Shown in pieces: positions 53,216-63,164 of a DNA stretch of 64,000 nucleotides. The notes under the pieces were generated by a model. It did no database searches and was not told the origin of the DNA. It worked only from the letters and a program-made list of their open reading frames with translations. The stretch spans positions 248,001 through 312,000 of the forward strand of contig NZ_CP047984.1 of the NCBI RefSeq assembly GCF_009931655.1. The letters run 5' to 3'. A program made the translations under genes and the position numbers. Source of the stretch: Pontibacter russatus (GTDB lineage: Bacteria; Bacteroidota; Bacteroidia; Cytophagales; Hymenobacteraceae). How positions within the stretch are numbered: the stretch's first letter is position 1; each line of letters starts with the position of its first letter.

Positions 53216-55357
53216 CTACTTATTTTGTTCCGGAGCGCCTGGCTTAGGCAAGATGGCTTTGCGGGAAAGCTTGAATTTGCCCGTTTTCTTGTCTACGTCG
53301 ATCAGTTTCACCTTCACTTCCTCCCCGATTTCCAGCACCCCGTCCATCGTCTCGAGGCGCTCGTGCCTGATCTCAGAAATATGCAATAAGCCGTCTTTGC
53401 CGGACATAAACTCCACAAAAGCGCCGTAAGGCTGGATAGATTTCACCTTGCCGATATATACTTCGCCAACCTCCGGCTGCGCCACAATCGCCTTGATCTT
53501 GGAAACCGCGCTGTCCATGGCGTCCTGGTTGCTGGCGAAGATGTTCACGTGGCCGCGCTCATTCTTCTCTTCGATGATGATGGTGGCACCGGTGTCTTTC
53601 TGGATTTGCTGGATGACTTTACCGCCTGGTCCTATCACCGCGCCGATAAACTCTTTATCAATCACGATGTTGAACGAACGCGGCGTGTGCGGCTTGTAAT
53701 CGGCGTTGGGCGCGGCAAGAGTTTTGGACATCTCGTTCAGGATGTGCTTTCGGCCTGCGTTTGCCTGTGCCAGCGCCTGGGTCAGCACCTCGTGAGACAA
53801 GCCCTGTACTTTAATGTCCATCTGGCAGGCGGTGATGCCGTCTTTTGTGCCAGCCACCTTGAAGTCCATATCCCCCAGGTGATCCTCATCGCCCAGGATA
53901 TCAGACAGCACGGCAAACTTTCCGGTTTCCTTGTCTGTGATAAGGCCCATCGCAATACCGGACACGGCGCCTTTTACAGGTACACCGGCGTCCATCAGCG
54001 CGAGGCTGCCCGCGCACACAGTAGCCATAGAAGACGAACCGTTTGACTCCAGGATATCGGAGACGATACGGATGGTATATGGATTCTGGTCTTCGGGCGG
54101 AAGCACTTTCTTCAGGGCGCGCAGCGCCAGGTTTCCGTGGCCCACCTCGCGTCGGCCGGGGCCTCTGTTTGGCTTCACCTCTCCGGTAGAGAAGGCCGGG
54201 AAGTTGTAGTGCAGCAGGAATTTATTCGTACCAGACACCATGGCGCTGTCGATCATCTGCTCGTCCAGTTTCGTGCCAAGTGTCACGGTTGTCAGCGACT
54301 GGGTTTCGCCGCGCGTGAAGATGGCGGAACCGTGCGTGGCCGGCAGGTAATTTACCTCTGACCAGATAGGGCGGATTTCATCCAGCCGGCGGCCGTCCAA
54401 ACGAACACGGTCGTTCAGGATCATGTTGCGGACAGCTTCTTTCTCCACCTCGTGGAAATATGTTTTGATGAGGCCCTTGTCGTAGGTGTGATCTTCCGGC
54501 AGGGAGGCGATGAATTCATCCACCACGCTGGCGAAGCCTTCTTTGCGCTCGCTTTTGTTGGCGCTGCCTCTCTTGGCTACCTCATATGCCTTGGCATAGG
54601 TGGCGTCATATACGCGCTGGCGAAGTTCTTCGTCGTGCGTTTCGTGCGAATACCCGCGCTTTACGGTTTTACCGACTAACTCAGCCAGTTCGAGCTGTGC
54701 CTGGCACTGTACCTTGATGGCTTCGTGCGCATACTGGATAGCCTCCAGCATTTCCTCTTCCGACACCTCGTTCATCTCCCCCTCTACCATGGCCACGCTG
54801 TCAATGGAGGCACCCACCATCAGGTCGATGTCAGCGCGCTGCAGGTCAGATATTTTTGGGTTGATGATCAGTTTGCCGTCGATACGGGCAACGCGCACCT
54901 CTGAAATAGGCCCTCCGAAGGGAATATCGGAAACAGCCAGGGCGGCAGAAGCAGCCAGGGCGGCCAGTGCATCCGGCATCACCTCTGCGTCGGCCGAGAT
55001 CAGGTTGATGGTCATTTGCGTCTCCGCGTGGTAATCATCCGGGAACAGCGGGCGCAGCACGCGGTCTACCAGGCGGGACACCAGTACTTCATAGTCAGAC
55101 AGGCGGGCTTCCCGGCGCAGGAACCCCCCCGGAATTTTGCCGGAAGAGGCGAACTTCTCCTGATAATCCACTGACAGCGGCAGGAAGTCCACGCCTTCGC
55201 GGGCTTCTTTGTTAGAAACCACGGCAGCCAGCAGCATGGTGTTACCCATTTTCACTACTACTGAGCCATCGGCCTGCTTGGCGAGTTTTCCGGTTTCGAT
55301 TGTTATCTCCCGGCCGTCCGGGAGCAGAATGGTTTTGTTAATGGCGGTGTAAGGCAT
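53216..55357 (-). CDS. pnp: Polynucleotide phosphorylase
   Basis: 713 residues, 3'-5' exoribonuclease of RNA turnover. Two RNase PH-like domains (about 5-220 and 310-545), with [22 protein letters not shown] and [17 protein letters not shown] carrying phosphate/active-site residues. KH domain (about 555-615, [17 protein letters not shown]) and C-terminal S1 domain (about 625-695, [20 protein letters not shown]). Downstream of rpsO with a hairpin between, the common rpsO-pnp pairing. Confidence 0.98.
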   Translation of the reverse strand: MPYTAINKTILLPDGREITIETGKLAKQADGSVVVKMGNTMLLAAVVSNKEAREGVDFLPLSVDYQEKFASSGKIPGGFLRREARLSDYEVLVSRLVDRVLRPLFPDDYHAETQMTINLISADAEVMPDALAALAASAALAVSDIPFGGPISEVRVARIDGKLIINPKISDLQRADIDLMVGASIDSVAMVEGEMNEVSEEEMLEAIQYAHEAIKVQCQAQLELAELVGKTVKRGYSHETHDEELRQRVYDATYAKAYEVAKRGSANKSERKEGFASVVDEFIASLPEDHTYDKGLIKTYFHEVEKEAVRNMILNDRVRLDGRRLDEIRPIWSEVNYLPATHGSAIFTRGETQSLTTVTLGTKLDEQMIDSAMVSGTNKFLLHYNFPAFSTGEVKPNRGPGRREVGHGNLALRALKKVLPPEDQNPYTIRIVSDILESNGSSSMATVCAGSLALMDAGVPVKGAVSGIAMGLITDKETGKFAVLSDILGDEDHLGDMDFKVAGTKDGITACQMDIKVQGLSHEVLTQALAQANAGRKHILNEMSKTLAAPNADYKPHTPRSFNIVIDKEFIGAVIGPGGKVIQQIQKDTGATIIIEEKNERGHVNIFASNQDAMDSAVSKIKAIVAQPEVGEVYIGKVKSIQPYGAFVEFMSGKDGLLHISEIRHERLETMDGVLEIGEEVKVKLIDVDKKTGKFKLSRKAILPKPGAPEQNK

Positions 55358-55444
55358 CTTCAGTTTTTCGTTAACATCAAAAAGACAGGGCTACCCGTTG
55401 CGGCCGCTGTCGGTACTGGCACTGGAGGAAGGAAGGGGTGCTTT

Positions 55445-55484
55445 AAAAAACATTAGGGAATCCCTGTTTGAAGAAATTCCCTAA
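55445..55484 (-). terminator. Hairpin/terminator between rpsO and pnp
   Basis: On the minus strand TTAGGGAAT/ATTCCCTAA (9 bp; 55484-55476 with 55461-55453), then G and T6 (55450-55445). Just after the rpsO stop. Probably partial, because pnp follows with no obvious promoter of its own. Confidence 0.75.
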
Positions 55485-55495
55485 CGCTCAAGAGC

Positions 55496-55771
55496 TTATT
55501 TACGGATACCTAACTCCGCAATGATGGCTCTGTATCTTTCAATATCATTTTTCTGCAGGTAGTTCAGAAGTCTTCTTCTTTTACCTACCAGTTTCAACAG
55601 GCCCAGCCGTGTGCTGAAATCCTTCTTGTGGATTTTCAGGTGCTCCGTCAGGTCGGCAATGCGTGTGGTGAAAAGCGCAATCTGTGACTCGGCAGAACCT
55701 GTGTCAGTCTTAGACTTGCTAATGCCGTGCTTCTCGAAAATTTCTTGTTTCGCTTCTGTGGTTAATCTCAT
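55496..55771 (-). CDS. rpsO: 30S ribosomal protein S15
   Basis: 91 residues, usual length. [43 protein letters not shown], and [19 protein letters not shown] are the conserved rRNA-binding segments. Preceded by a TACCTTTG -7 element (55823-55830) and followed by pnp. Confidence 0.98.
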   Translation of the reverse strand: MRLTTEAKQEIFEKHGISKSKTDTGSAESQIALFTTRIADLTEHLKIHKKDFSTRLGLLKLVGKRRRLLNYLQKNDIERYRAIIAELGIRK

Positions 55772-55822
55772 TGCGTGAATATATCAATCTGTTTTATCTT
55801 GCAAAGGCTACTATACAAGCCA

Positions 55823-55830
55823 CAAAGGTA
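55823..55830 (-). promoter_or_regulatory. -7 element upstream of rpsO
   Basis: On the minus strand TACCTTTG matches TAnnTTTG 52 nt before the rpsO ATG. A T-rich run precedes it, but TTTG is only 15 nt away. Confidence 0.5.
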
Positions 55831-55884
55831 TATAATTAACTTTAACAAAAAAATATTTTACCGCATCTTTATATATCAAACCGG

Positions 55885-57312
55885 CTATAGTTTGTTGCGG
55901 CGAAGGCGGGCCATCAGCTTGCGCCAGAAGTCGACCTCCAGCAGGCTGGAGTCGTTGCGGGCCTGGTTCAGGAAGAACAGCCCGATCGGGAGCAGAATAA
56001 GGTTGCCTCCCCAGAGCCCGGCCCCCACCGGCACCAGCCCCTCGCGCGCCCACTTCTCCCCCAGGATCGACATCACATACATCAGGATAAAGAACATGAT
56101 GGAGATAAGCACCGGCACGCCCAGGCCGCCTTTCTTGATGATGGCGCCGAGGGGCGCACCGATCAGGAACATGATGAGGATGGCCGCGGACTGCGTGTAC
56201 TTTTTCCATATCTCTATCTCGTAGTTGTTGGCCTCGCGCAGGGTGTTGCGGATGTTCTCGACATAGCCGCCCGTGTAGCTCTTGATGTTGCGGGCCTTGT
56301 TCGTGGCCATCTTCAGTGTTTCGATGTCTGGCGCCGGAAGCACTTTCGCCACTGCAGAAGTGTCAATCGCATCCAGGCGCCTGCCGTTCTTCACCTGGCC
56401 GGTGTCGGCTTTAAAATAACTGTAATACGGATCCACGGTGGGCGCGTAGAGCTTCACTTCCCGGTCCTTGTACTGGCGCAGCGAGTCCGTCACCACTTCC
56501 AGCTCCGCGATGTTCTTCATCATCTTGTTGTCGGAGAAGAGTTCTTCGCGGGTGCGGTCGAGGTTAAAGGAGGCCATGCTCAGGATGATTTTGCTCTCAT
56601 CGAACTTCTGCCGCACAAACTGGTCGCTGGAGCTCCGGAACGAGGCGTTGTTCTGCGCCACGTAGGTATTGCCCCTGAACAGCTCCAGGATCAGGTAGTT
56701 GTCGTCGTAGGCCATATACATCTCCCCCGAGTCGGCCAGTATCACGGTGGTGTTGGAGCCTCCCTTGGAGTGGTCGTAGATCATCACCTCGCCCAGTGTC
56801 TGCCCGTCGTTCATTTTCTTGTTCACCTTGATGCTGTAGCCCGGGATGCCGTTGTAAAAGGCGCCCTCCTTGAAGTTCATGGCGGGTTTCTTCTGCCGGA
56901 TATCCCAGAGCAGGCTATATGCCTTCAGGTTAGCCTTGGGCACGATGCGGTTGTTGAAAAAGAACGCGCCGACGGTGAGGAGCGTGACGGCGATAAAAAC
57001 GGGGCGCAGGATGCGGGTGAGGGTAATGCCGGAGGTTTTGATGGCGGTGAGCTCGTTGTGCTCGCCCAGCGTGCCGAAGGTCATCAGCGACGACAGCAGC
57101 ACGGCCAGCGGGAGCGCCACCGGTGCCATGTTGATGCTGAAGTAAAAGAGCAGCTCGCCGAACACCTCCGCGCCGAGGTCTTTGCCCACGAGTTCGTCAA
57201 GGTACTTCAGCATGTACTGTGTGAGCAGAATAAACTCCACCACAGCGAAGGTAAGGATAAAAGGGCCGAAGAAGGCCTTCAGTATAAGCTTGTCTAATTT
57301 CTTCATGCGCAA
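55885..57312 (-). CDS. LptF/LptG-family permease (YjgP/YjgQ)
   Basis: 475 residues. Membrane half of the lipopolysaccharide exporter LptB2FG: N-terminal helices (about 10-35, 55-85, 100-125), with KLDKLILKAFFGPFILTFAVV and TLGEHNELTAIKTSGITLTRIL. A periplasmic beta-jellyroll-like region (about 130-370) and three C-terminal helices (about 375-465) follow. Only one member is in this window, so LptF versus LptG cannot be decided. Start may be the Met two codons downstream (57306). Confidence 0.9.
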   Translation of the reverse strand: MRMKKLDKLILKAFFGPFILTFAVVEFILLTQYMLKYLDELVGKDLGAEVFGELLFYFSINMAPVALPLAVLLSSLMTFGTLGEHNELTAIKTSGITLTRILRPVFIAVTLLTVGAFFFNNRIVPKANLKAYSLLWDIRQKKPAMNFKEGAFYNGIPGYSIKVNKKMNDGQTLGEVMIYDHSKGGSNTTVILADSGEMYMAYDDNYLILELFRGNTYVAQNNASFRSSSDQFVRQKFDESKIILSMASFNLDRTREELFSDNKMMKNIAELEVVTDSLRQYKDREVKLYAPTVDPYYSYFKADTGQVKNGRRLDAIDTSAVAKVLPAPDIETLKMATNKARNIKSYTGGYVENIRNTLREANNYEIEIWKKYTQSAAILIMFLIGAPLGAIIKKGGLGVPVLISIMFFILMYVMSILGEKWAREGLVPVGAGLWGGNLILLPIGLFFLNQARNDSSLLEVDFWRKLMARLRRNKL

Positions 57313-57405
57313 CTGGGGGCGGTGCAGCCGGGCGCCACATAGCCCTAACCCTGCCTGAGGCAGTCAAATATCGTGCAAAGATAAGCAGATGCAGGCGCAA
57401 ACCTG

Positions 57406-57810
57406 CTACCCCCCCACTATTTCGCGCAGATTTTGCATCAGGTTGTCCCAGAGCTCTTCCAGTTCCTGGGTGTCCTCCTCGCTGTTGTAGTCTATCACTT
57501 TCAGAAACTGCTCCTGGGTCAGCTCACTCGACTCGATGGAGAAGTCGACATAGGCGGGGTCGGCGGTGTGCATTTTCTTGTCGTTGAGGAACAGGAACCG
57601 GACGGAGCGGTTGGTGCGGTAGCTGGTCAGTTCAGCGTAATGGCTGCGCCCGTCCCACAGGAAATTATATATCTTGTCAGAGTCTACTTTCACATCATCG
57701 CAAAACCACTGCGCAAGACCGCCTGGCGTCGCTAAATAAGGGAAGAGAAGCTTAGCGGAAGCATTGATCGGGTACTCGCGAACAAACTTAGTCTTCGAAG
57801 CTTTTGTCAT
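57406..57810 (-). CDS. START-like domain protein
   Basis: 134 residues. N-terminal KFVREYPINASAKLLFPYLATPGGLAQWFCDDV, followed by YNFLWDGRSHYAEL and an acidic C-terminal helix. This is the small START-like (AHSA1-related) protein common in Bacteroidota, of unknown function, often near lptG-type genes. Cytosolic. Starts about 90 nt upstream of the permease gene, same strand. Confidence 0.82.
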   Translation of the reverse strand: MTKASKTKFVREYPINASAKLLFPYLATPGGLAQWFCDDVKVDSDKIYNFLWDGRSHYAELTSYRTNRSVRFLFLNDKKMHTADPAYVDFSIESSELTQEQFLKVIDYNSEEDTQELEELWDNLMQNLREIVGG

Positions 57811-57899
57811 GATAAGGGATGTATGTATCTGAGTAATTATAAGCTTTATTTCCGAGTGTTTATATATCTAAAAAATAAAATATTTTTTTCAAGCCCAGA

Positions 57900-57932
57900 T
57901 TTGCTTCCATATAAAACAATCTGTTATATTTG
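57900..57932 (+). promoter_or_regulatory. tRNA promoter, perfect Bacteroidota consensus
   Basis: TTTG (57900-57903), 21 nt, TATATTTG (57925-57932), 12 nt before the tRNA 5' end. Confidence 0.85.
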
Positions 57933-57944
57933 CACCCACAATTC

Positions 57945-58018
57945 GGCGGGGTAGCTCAGATGGTTAGAGCGCAGGATTCATAACCCTGAGGTCGGCAGTT
58001 CGATTCTGCTCCCCGCTA
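57945..58018 (+). tRNA. tRNA with CAU anticodon, probably elongator tRNA-Met
   Basis: 74 nt cloverleaf: acceptor GGCGGGG/CCCCGCT (G1-U72 wobble), D stem GCTC/GAGC, anticodon arm CAGGA-TTCATAA-CCCTG, T arm GGCAG-TTCGATT-CTGCT, discriminator A. No encoded CCA. The anticodon stem lacks the three G-C pairs of initiator tRNA. A lysidine-modified tRNA-Ile2 also reads from CAU and is not excluded. Confidence 0.93.
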
Positions 58019-58020
58019 CT

Positions 58021-58059
58021 GCAAAAGCCGTACCGCCTTCTGGCGCTGCGGCTTTTTGC
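58021..58059 (+). terminator. Terminator after the tRNA
   Basis: GCAAAAGCCG ... CGGCTTTTTGC with an inner GCC..GGC stem, immediately after the tRNA. T5 in the 3' arm. Confidence 0.8.
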
Positions 58060-58217
58060 ATTTTCGCCCTGCCACTGCGTGCATCTCTCGTTTTTCCTTG
58101 ATTAAAGTTATATATGCCTCAGCGTGAGCTGCCAATGCTAAGGCGGCTGTCGGTTCATATCTCTAAGCCATTGCTCATATGTATCTTGCGCGCTGCAGTC
58201 CCAAAGCCACCGTTTAC

Positions 58218-59042
58218 TTACAGGCTGTTGCCAAGCGAAACGCCGAAGGTAAAGATGGAATCGTGGTGGCTGCGGGTGGCCTCCACCTCACTCTCGTAGG
58301 TGTTTGCATAGCTGGTGCGGATGGAGACCCACTTGTACAAAGGCATTTGCAGGGATATGAGCGTATTCCAGCGCAGGTTCGAGAAGTCTGAGAGGGACGG
58401 CTGCACGAAGGTGACATGGTTTAGCTGCAGCTTGTTTTTCAGAAGCGCGTGGCTGCCTTTGGCCCTGAACGAATTCCGCTGCGTGACGATGGTGGGGCGC
58501 TCCGCAAAATCAGTTGACTCATGGATAAGGGCGTTGGTCAGCGTCAGGGTGTTTCGCTCGGTCTGCAGCAGGCGGTAGCCGATACCCGCCCCGGCCAGTT
58601 GCCGCAGGTCGATGCCCCGCAGGTTGCTGATTTCTACGGTGGCCAGGCCGAACACGTAGGTTTTTCTCTTCTTAAACACATCCACAAACAGGTCCACGTA
58701 CGTGTCGCGCTCTGCCAGCACCCCGCTTTGCTTGCCATAGCTGAACCGTGGGTTGGTGGAGATGGAGAGCACCGGCCCGTTCACCGCCACCTCCGCGCGC
58801 AGCACCACCAGGCTGCGGCTCACGTTGCCCTGCGTAAAGCTTCCGTCGCCGAAAAAGCGGTAGCTGATGCTGTCGAGCGCAAAAACGGTGGGACGGGACA
58901 AGCTATCCGGGGGAGACTGTCGGAGGGAATCTCCCTGCGAGAGCAAAGCGGGTGTTGGCTGCCGGGCGTGCGCAGGGGTGGAAAAGGACAAGAAAAGGAG
59001 GACGGTCAGGCCAAAAAAAGAACGGGAGGCAGTATTTTCCAT
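58218..59042 (-). CDS. DUF481-type outer-membrane protein
   Basis: 274 residues. Signal peptide (about 1-26, ending AHARQ). After a Ser/Pro linker comes an all-beta domain with alternating hydrophobic strands (RFFGDGSFTQGNVSRSLVVLRAEVAV, SYGKQSGVLAERDTYVDLFVDVF, IGYRLLQTERNTLTLTNALIHES). It resembles DUF481/YdiY-like small barrels that respond to envelope or acid stress in other bacteria. Function unknown here. Monocistronic. Confidence 0.7.
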   Translation of the reverse strand: MENTASRSFFGLTVLLFLSFSTPAHARQPTPALLSQGDSLRQSPPDSLSRPTVFALDSISYRFFGDGSFTQGNVSRSLVVLRAEVAVNGPVLSISTNPRFSYGKQSGVLAERDTYVDLFVDVFKKRKTYVFGLATVEISNLRGIDLRQLAGAGIGYRLLQTERNTLTLTNALIHESTDFAERPTIVTQRNSFRAKGSHALLKNKLQLNHVTFVQPSLSDFSNLRWNTLISLQMPLYKWVSIRTSYANTYESEVEATRSHHDSIFTFGVSLGNSL

Positions 59043-59466
59043 TCGCTAAAGTTAAGTCAAAAAGTAAAGACGGAGAAGCCTGTCCTCCCGTTTCCACTGG
59101 TTCTGAAGTAAAAGCCGGCAGCGCGCTCAGGCTGGTCAGGCACCTACTTACGCCAAACAGCTGTGCTGCAAAGTGCTACATGCTCCCCACCAACCAACCC
59201 GATCTCTGCTAGCTATATATAGGATTTGTAAGCCCTAACGCCGCAGGAACTACGAAGAATAGGATAGTCGGCTTGCCGGACAAAGACCCCATCCGCAGTG
59301 CCCACAACAGATTTCACATTTAGGCTTTCCACGGATATATAGGTCTGACTGCTATGCATATAAGTTCAGCAGCGCAATGTCTTTCTCTGCCCCCTCCCCT
59401 GCCCTTCAATATCCTCTGACGGATTGTTCCGTACAACCAAGGCAAAATCAAAGAAGCACACGCTAT
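59043..59466. other. 424-nt divergent intergenic region
   Basis: Between the DUF481 gene (minus) and the GH13 gene (plus). The plus-strand GH13 frame is open upstream of the chosen start, but the extra 30 residues look non-coding. TATATA words occur at about 59214 and 59335. I see no clear consensus promoter, RNA or repeat. Confidence 0.5.
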
Positions 59467-61074
59467 ATGGAGGAATCACAGGAACAACAACATCTATGGT
59501 GGCACCAGGGAATCATATACCAGATTTACCCGCGGTCTTTCCAGGACAGCGACGACAACGGTGTCGGTGATCTGAGGGGCATTATCGGTAGGCTGGATTA
59601 CCTGAAATGGCTGGGCATCACGGCGGTGTGGATCTCCCCCATCTATCCCTCGCCCATGGCTGACTTTGGCTACGACATCTCGGATTACCGGGGCATTCAC
59701 CCGCTGTTCGGCACGATGGATGATTTCGACGAGTTGCTGCAGGAGGTTCACAAGCGCGACATGCGGCTGATCCTGGACCTGGTTCCCAATCACACTTCCA
59801 GCGAGCACCCGTGGTTCCTGGAGTCGCGCTCCTCAAGGGACAACCCCAAGCGGGACTGGTATATATGGGAGGACCCGCAGGAGGACGGCAGCGAGCCCAA
59901 CAACTGGCTGAGTGTGTTCGGCGGCAGCGGCTGGGAATGGGACGAGAAAACGCAGCAGTACTACTACCACGCTTTCCTGAAGGAGCAGCCCGACCTGAAC
60001 TGGCGCAACCCCGAGGTGCAGCAGGCCATGTTTGATGTGATGCGCTTTTGGCTCGACAAGGGAGTGGACGGCTTCCGGGTGGACGTGATGTGGCATATGA
60101 TCAAGGACAAGCAGCTGCGCGACAACCCGCCGAACCCCGATTACCAGGACTATATGGCCACCTACGAGAGGCTGATTCCGGCCTACTCCACCGACCAGCC
60201 CGAGATACACGACATAGTCCAGAAGATGCGGGCGGTGACGGACGAATACAAGGAGCGCCTCATCATCGGGGAAATTTACCTGCCTGTACACCGGCTGGTG
60301 ACTTATTATGGCCCTGATAACGATGGCGCGCACCTGCCCTTTAACTTTATGCTTGTAAACCAGCCCTGGGACGCCAGCACGCTTGCGCTGCACATCAGCG
60401 AGTATGAAGGCGCCATTCCGCCAGGAGGCTGGCCGAACTGGGTCATCGGCAACCACGACCAGCCCCGCATCACCAGCCGGGTCGGCTACCAGCAGGCCAA
60501 GGTGGCGGCCATGCTGCTGCTCACGCTGCGCGGCACCCCCACCATGTACTATGGCGACGAGATTGGCATGCGCGACGTGCCGATACCACCCGAGGAGGTG
60601 CAGGACCCACAGGGCCTGAACATGCCCGACAAAGACCTGAGCCGCGACCCCGCCCGCACGCCCATGCAGTGGGACGGAAGCGAGAACGCCGGCTTCTCGA
60701 ATGTAAAGCCCTGGCTCAGGCTGCCCGATAATTACAAGCGCGTGAACGTGGCCGCACAGCGCGACGACCCCTACTCCATGCTTTTCTTTTACCGCCGCCT
60801 CATCCAACTGCGGCAACATGAGCCGGCTTTGTATTTAGGCGATTACGCGCCGGTGGTGACCAAAGGCCCGCTGCTCGCCTTCCTGCGAAGGCACGGGGGC
60901 AAGAGGTTCCTGGTGCTCCTGAACCTGAGCCACAGGCCAGCCCTCTTCCGCTCGGAGCACACCATCTATGCCGGAACCATTGTGCTGGCCACGGACCCGG
61001 AGCGCGAGGATAGGCATGTGGAAAAAAACATCAGCCTGTCTGGCGACGAGGGCATTGTGGTGGCGCTGGACTAG
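59467..61074 (+). CDS. GH13 alpha-glucosidase (oligo-1,6-glucosidase/maltase type)
   Basis: 535 residues from the ATG at 59467. TIM-barrel glycosidase: WWHQGIIYQIYPRSFQD, region I DLVPNHTS, region V QPDLNW (oligo-1,6-glucosidase subgroup), region II GFRVDVMW with the nucleophile Asp, region III IIGEIY with the acid/base Glu, and region IV GNHDQPR with the third Asp. The Val directly after the nucleophile is often linked to alpha-1,6 activity, but this is only suggestive. No signal peptide, so cytoplasmic. Upstream of treZ with a 67-nt gap, consistent with a small alpha-glucan/trehalose operon. Confidence 0.9.
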   Translation: MEESQEQQHLWWHQGIIYQIYPRSFQDSDDNGVGDLRGIIGRLDYLKWLGITAVWISPIYPSPMADFGYDISDYRGIHPLFGTMDDFDELLQEVHKRDMRLILDLVPNHTSSEHPWFLESRSSRDNPKRDWYIWEDPQEDGSEPNNWLSVFGGSGWEWDEKTQQYYYHAFLKEQPDLNWRNPEVQQAMFDVMRFWLDKGVDGFRVDVMWHMIKDKQLRDNPPNPDYQDYMATYERLIPAYSTDQPEIHDIVQKMRAVTDEYKERLIIGEIYLPVHRLVTYYGPDNDGAHLPFNFMLVNQPWDASTLALHISEYEGAIPPGGWPNWVIGNHDQPRITSRVGYQQAKVAAMLLLTLRGTPTMYYGDEIGMRDVPIPPEEVQDPQGLNMPDKDLSRDPARTPMQWDGSENAGFSNVKPWLRLPDNYKRVNVAAQRDDPYSMLFFYRRLIQLRQHEPALYLGDYAPVVTKGPLLAFLRRHGGKRFLVLLNLSHRPALFRSEHTIYAGTIVLATDPEREDRHVEKNISLSGDEGIVVALD

Positions 61075-61141
61075 CGGGTCTGCCCCAATTTATATATACC
61101 CCTGAGTAAATTTGACTCTCATCAACATAGCATCGGCATAC

Positions 61142-63007
61142 ATGAAAACAGTTGGTTCAGAATACCAGGGCAACGGCCGTTGCCGCTTTACGGTATGGGC
61201 ACCTGAAAAAAAGAGCATGACGCTCCACCTGGTGCATCCCGAGGAGCGGGAAATAGAAATGACGCGTGCGGAATGGGGCTACTTTACCTACGAAACTAAA
61301 GAGGCCACCCCGGGCACGCGCTACTTCTACAGACCGGATAACGGGCAGGATTATCCCGACCCGGCCTCGCACTTCCAGCCGGAGGGCGTACACGGGCCCT
61401 CGGAGGTGGTGGACCACAGCACCTACACCTGGCGCGACACAGGCTGGCGGAACCTGCCCCTGCAGGACCTGGTGCTGTACGAACTGCATGTGGGCACCTT
61501 CACCCCGGAGGGTACCTTCGAGGCCATTATCCCGAGACTTGACGACTTAGTACAGACGGGCATTAATGGGATAGAGCTCATGCCGGTGGCGCAGTTTCCA
61601 GGCAGCCGCAACTGGGGCTACGACGGTGTTTTCCCTTATGCGGTGCAGCATTCTTACGGAGGCCCGCCCGGCCTGAAGAAACTGGTGGACGCCTGCCATG
61701 CCAAGGGTATCGCCGTGTACCTGGACGTGGTGTACAACCATATGGGGCCGGAGGGGAATTACTTTGGCAAGTTCGGCCCCTATTTCACCGACGCGTACAG
61801 CACCCCCTGGGGGGACGCGATCAACTTCGACGGGGAATACTCGGACGGGGTGCGGGAGTATTTTTCGAACAATCCGCTGTACTGGCAGGAGCACTTCCAT
61901 ATAGACGGACTGCGGCTGGATGCCATCCATACCATCCACGACAAGAGCGCGGTCTCTATTTGGGAGCTCACGCAGCATAAAATTCAATCGGTTACGGAGC
62001 AGACCGGGAAGCCTTTTTACCTGATTGCTGAGAGCGACCTCAACGATCCAAAGGTGGTGAAGCGGCCGGAGGTGGGCGGCTTCGGCTTCAGCGCCCAGTG
62101 GCTCGACGATTTCCACCATGCCCTGTATGTGCTGCTGGATAAAAAAGGCCGGGAACGGTATGAGGATTTCGGCAGGATGGAGCAACTGGCAAAGGCCTAC
62201 ACAGAAGGCTTCGTACACAGCGGCGAGTATGTCAGGTTCCGGAAGAAAACCTTCGGCCGCTCATCTGCCGCCGTGCCTGGAGACCACTTCTTATGTTTTG
62301 TGCAAAACCACGACCAGGTCGGGAACCGCGTGAAGGGCGAGCGCCTGTCGGTGCTGGTAAACTTCGAGCGGCTGAAGCTGGCCGCCGCCGCCCTGCTGCT
62401 GTCGCCTTATATCCCGATGCTGTTTATGGGCGAGGAATACGGCGAGGACGCGCCTTTCCTTTATTTTGTGAGCCACTCTGACAAAGAGCTGATAAAAGCC
62501 GTGCAGAAAGGCCGCAAAAAGGAGTTTGCCCATTACAAATCAGAAAGCGATTTTCCGGACCCACAGGACGAAAACACGTTTGAGGATTCGAAGCTGCAAT
62601 GGCAGAAACGGCAACAGCCAAAGCACCAGCCGCTGCTGAAGTGGCACAAAAAGCTTATCCAGTTACGGCAAACCCTGCCCGCCCTGCGAAACTTCAACAA
62701 GGCGGATGTGCAGGCGCAAACCCTGGGGCAGAACGCCCTGGTGCTGCTCCGTCAGAGCCACGACCACCAGTACCTGCTTCTCTGCCTGTTCAATTTTTCG
62801 GAGCAGGAAGTGCCTTTCACCCTGCCGGACACAGCGGCTTCCTGGAAGCTGGTGCTCACCTCAAAGGAGAAGCAATGGCTGCCGCAGCAGGACTCAGTAC
62901 AGGCCGCCGGGGTTCCTGCACAGGCTGCAGCGGGCAAAACCGTTGCCTTGCCTCCCCTGAGCGTGGTTGTATATCAGAACAAAGTAAGTGAAACAGGAGC
63001 TATATAG
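61142..63007 (+). CDS. treZ: Malto-oligosyltrehalose trehalohydrolase
   Basis: 621 residues from the ATG at 61142. Releases trehalose from maltooligosyl-trehalose made by TreY. N-terminal CBM48/E-set domain (about 10-95, RFTVWAPEKKSMTLHL). GH13 barrel with LYELHVGTFTPEGTFEA, NWGYDGVFPYAVQHSYGGP, LDVVYNHMGPEGNY, nucleophile Asp in DGLRLDAIHTI, acid/base Glu in LIAESDLNDP, and FVQNHDQVGNR. MLFMGEEYGED is typical of TreZ. C-terminal beta domain to 621. No treY is in the window. Cytoplasmic. Confidence 0.95.
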   Translation: MKTVGSEYQGNGRCRFTVWAPEKKSMTLHLVHPEEREIEMTRAEWGYFTYETKEATPGTRYFYRPDNGQDYPDPASHFQPEGVHGPSEVVDHSTYTWRDTGWRNLPLQDLVLYELHVGTFTPEGTFEAIIPRLDDLVQTGINGIELMPVAQFPGSRNWGYDGVFPYAVQHSYGGPPGLKKLVDACHAKGIAVYLDVVYNHMGPEGNYFGKFGPYFTDAYSTPWGDAINFDGEYSDGVREYFSNNPLYWQEHFHIDGLRLDAIHTIHDKSAVSIWELTQHKIQSVTEQTGKPFYLIAESDLNDPKVVKRPEVGGFGFSAQWLDDFHHALYVLLDKKGRERYEDFGRMEQLAKAYTEGFVHSGEYVRFRKKTFGRSSAAVPGDHFLCFVQNHDQVGNRVKGERLSVLVNFERLKLAAAALLLSPYIPMLFMGEEYGEDAPFLYFVSHSDKELIKAVQKGRKKEFAHYKSESDFPDPQDENTFEDSKLQWQKRQQPKHQPLLKWHKKLIQLRQTLPALRNFNKADVQAQTLGQNALVLLRQSHDHQYLLLCLFNFSEQEVPFTLPDTAASWKLVLTSKEKQWLPQQDSVQAAGVPAQAAAGKTVALPPLSVVVYQNKVSETGAI

Positions 63008-63098
63008 CCCATATTTAAAGAGCTTCCGCAGCAGCACATTTCATATGTGGTTTTAGCCCACACATACAAGAAAGGAAAAATGGCTGCTTTTAGAAAGC

Positions 63099-63150
63099 CC
63101 TATATATAAAACGGCCCCGGTCATATATAGCCGGGGCCGTTTTATATAGG
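63099..63150. terminator. Bidirectional terminator between treZ and the ABC-F gene
   Basis: GC-rich stem AAAACGGCCCCGG/CCGGGGCCGTTTT extended by TATATA-rich ends (cctatatat / tatatagg, two nt longer on the left). Between convergent genes. Apex loop also contains TATATA. Confidence 0.82.
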
Positions 63151-63164
63151 ACGCGTACCGAAAA

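Noticed and set aside
57945..58018. Initiator tRNA-fMet
   Set aside because: The anticodon stem lacks the three consecutive G-C pairs of initiator tRNA. Elongator Met, or possibly lysidine tRNA-Ile, fits better.
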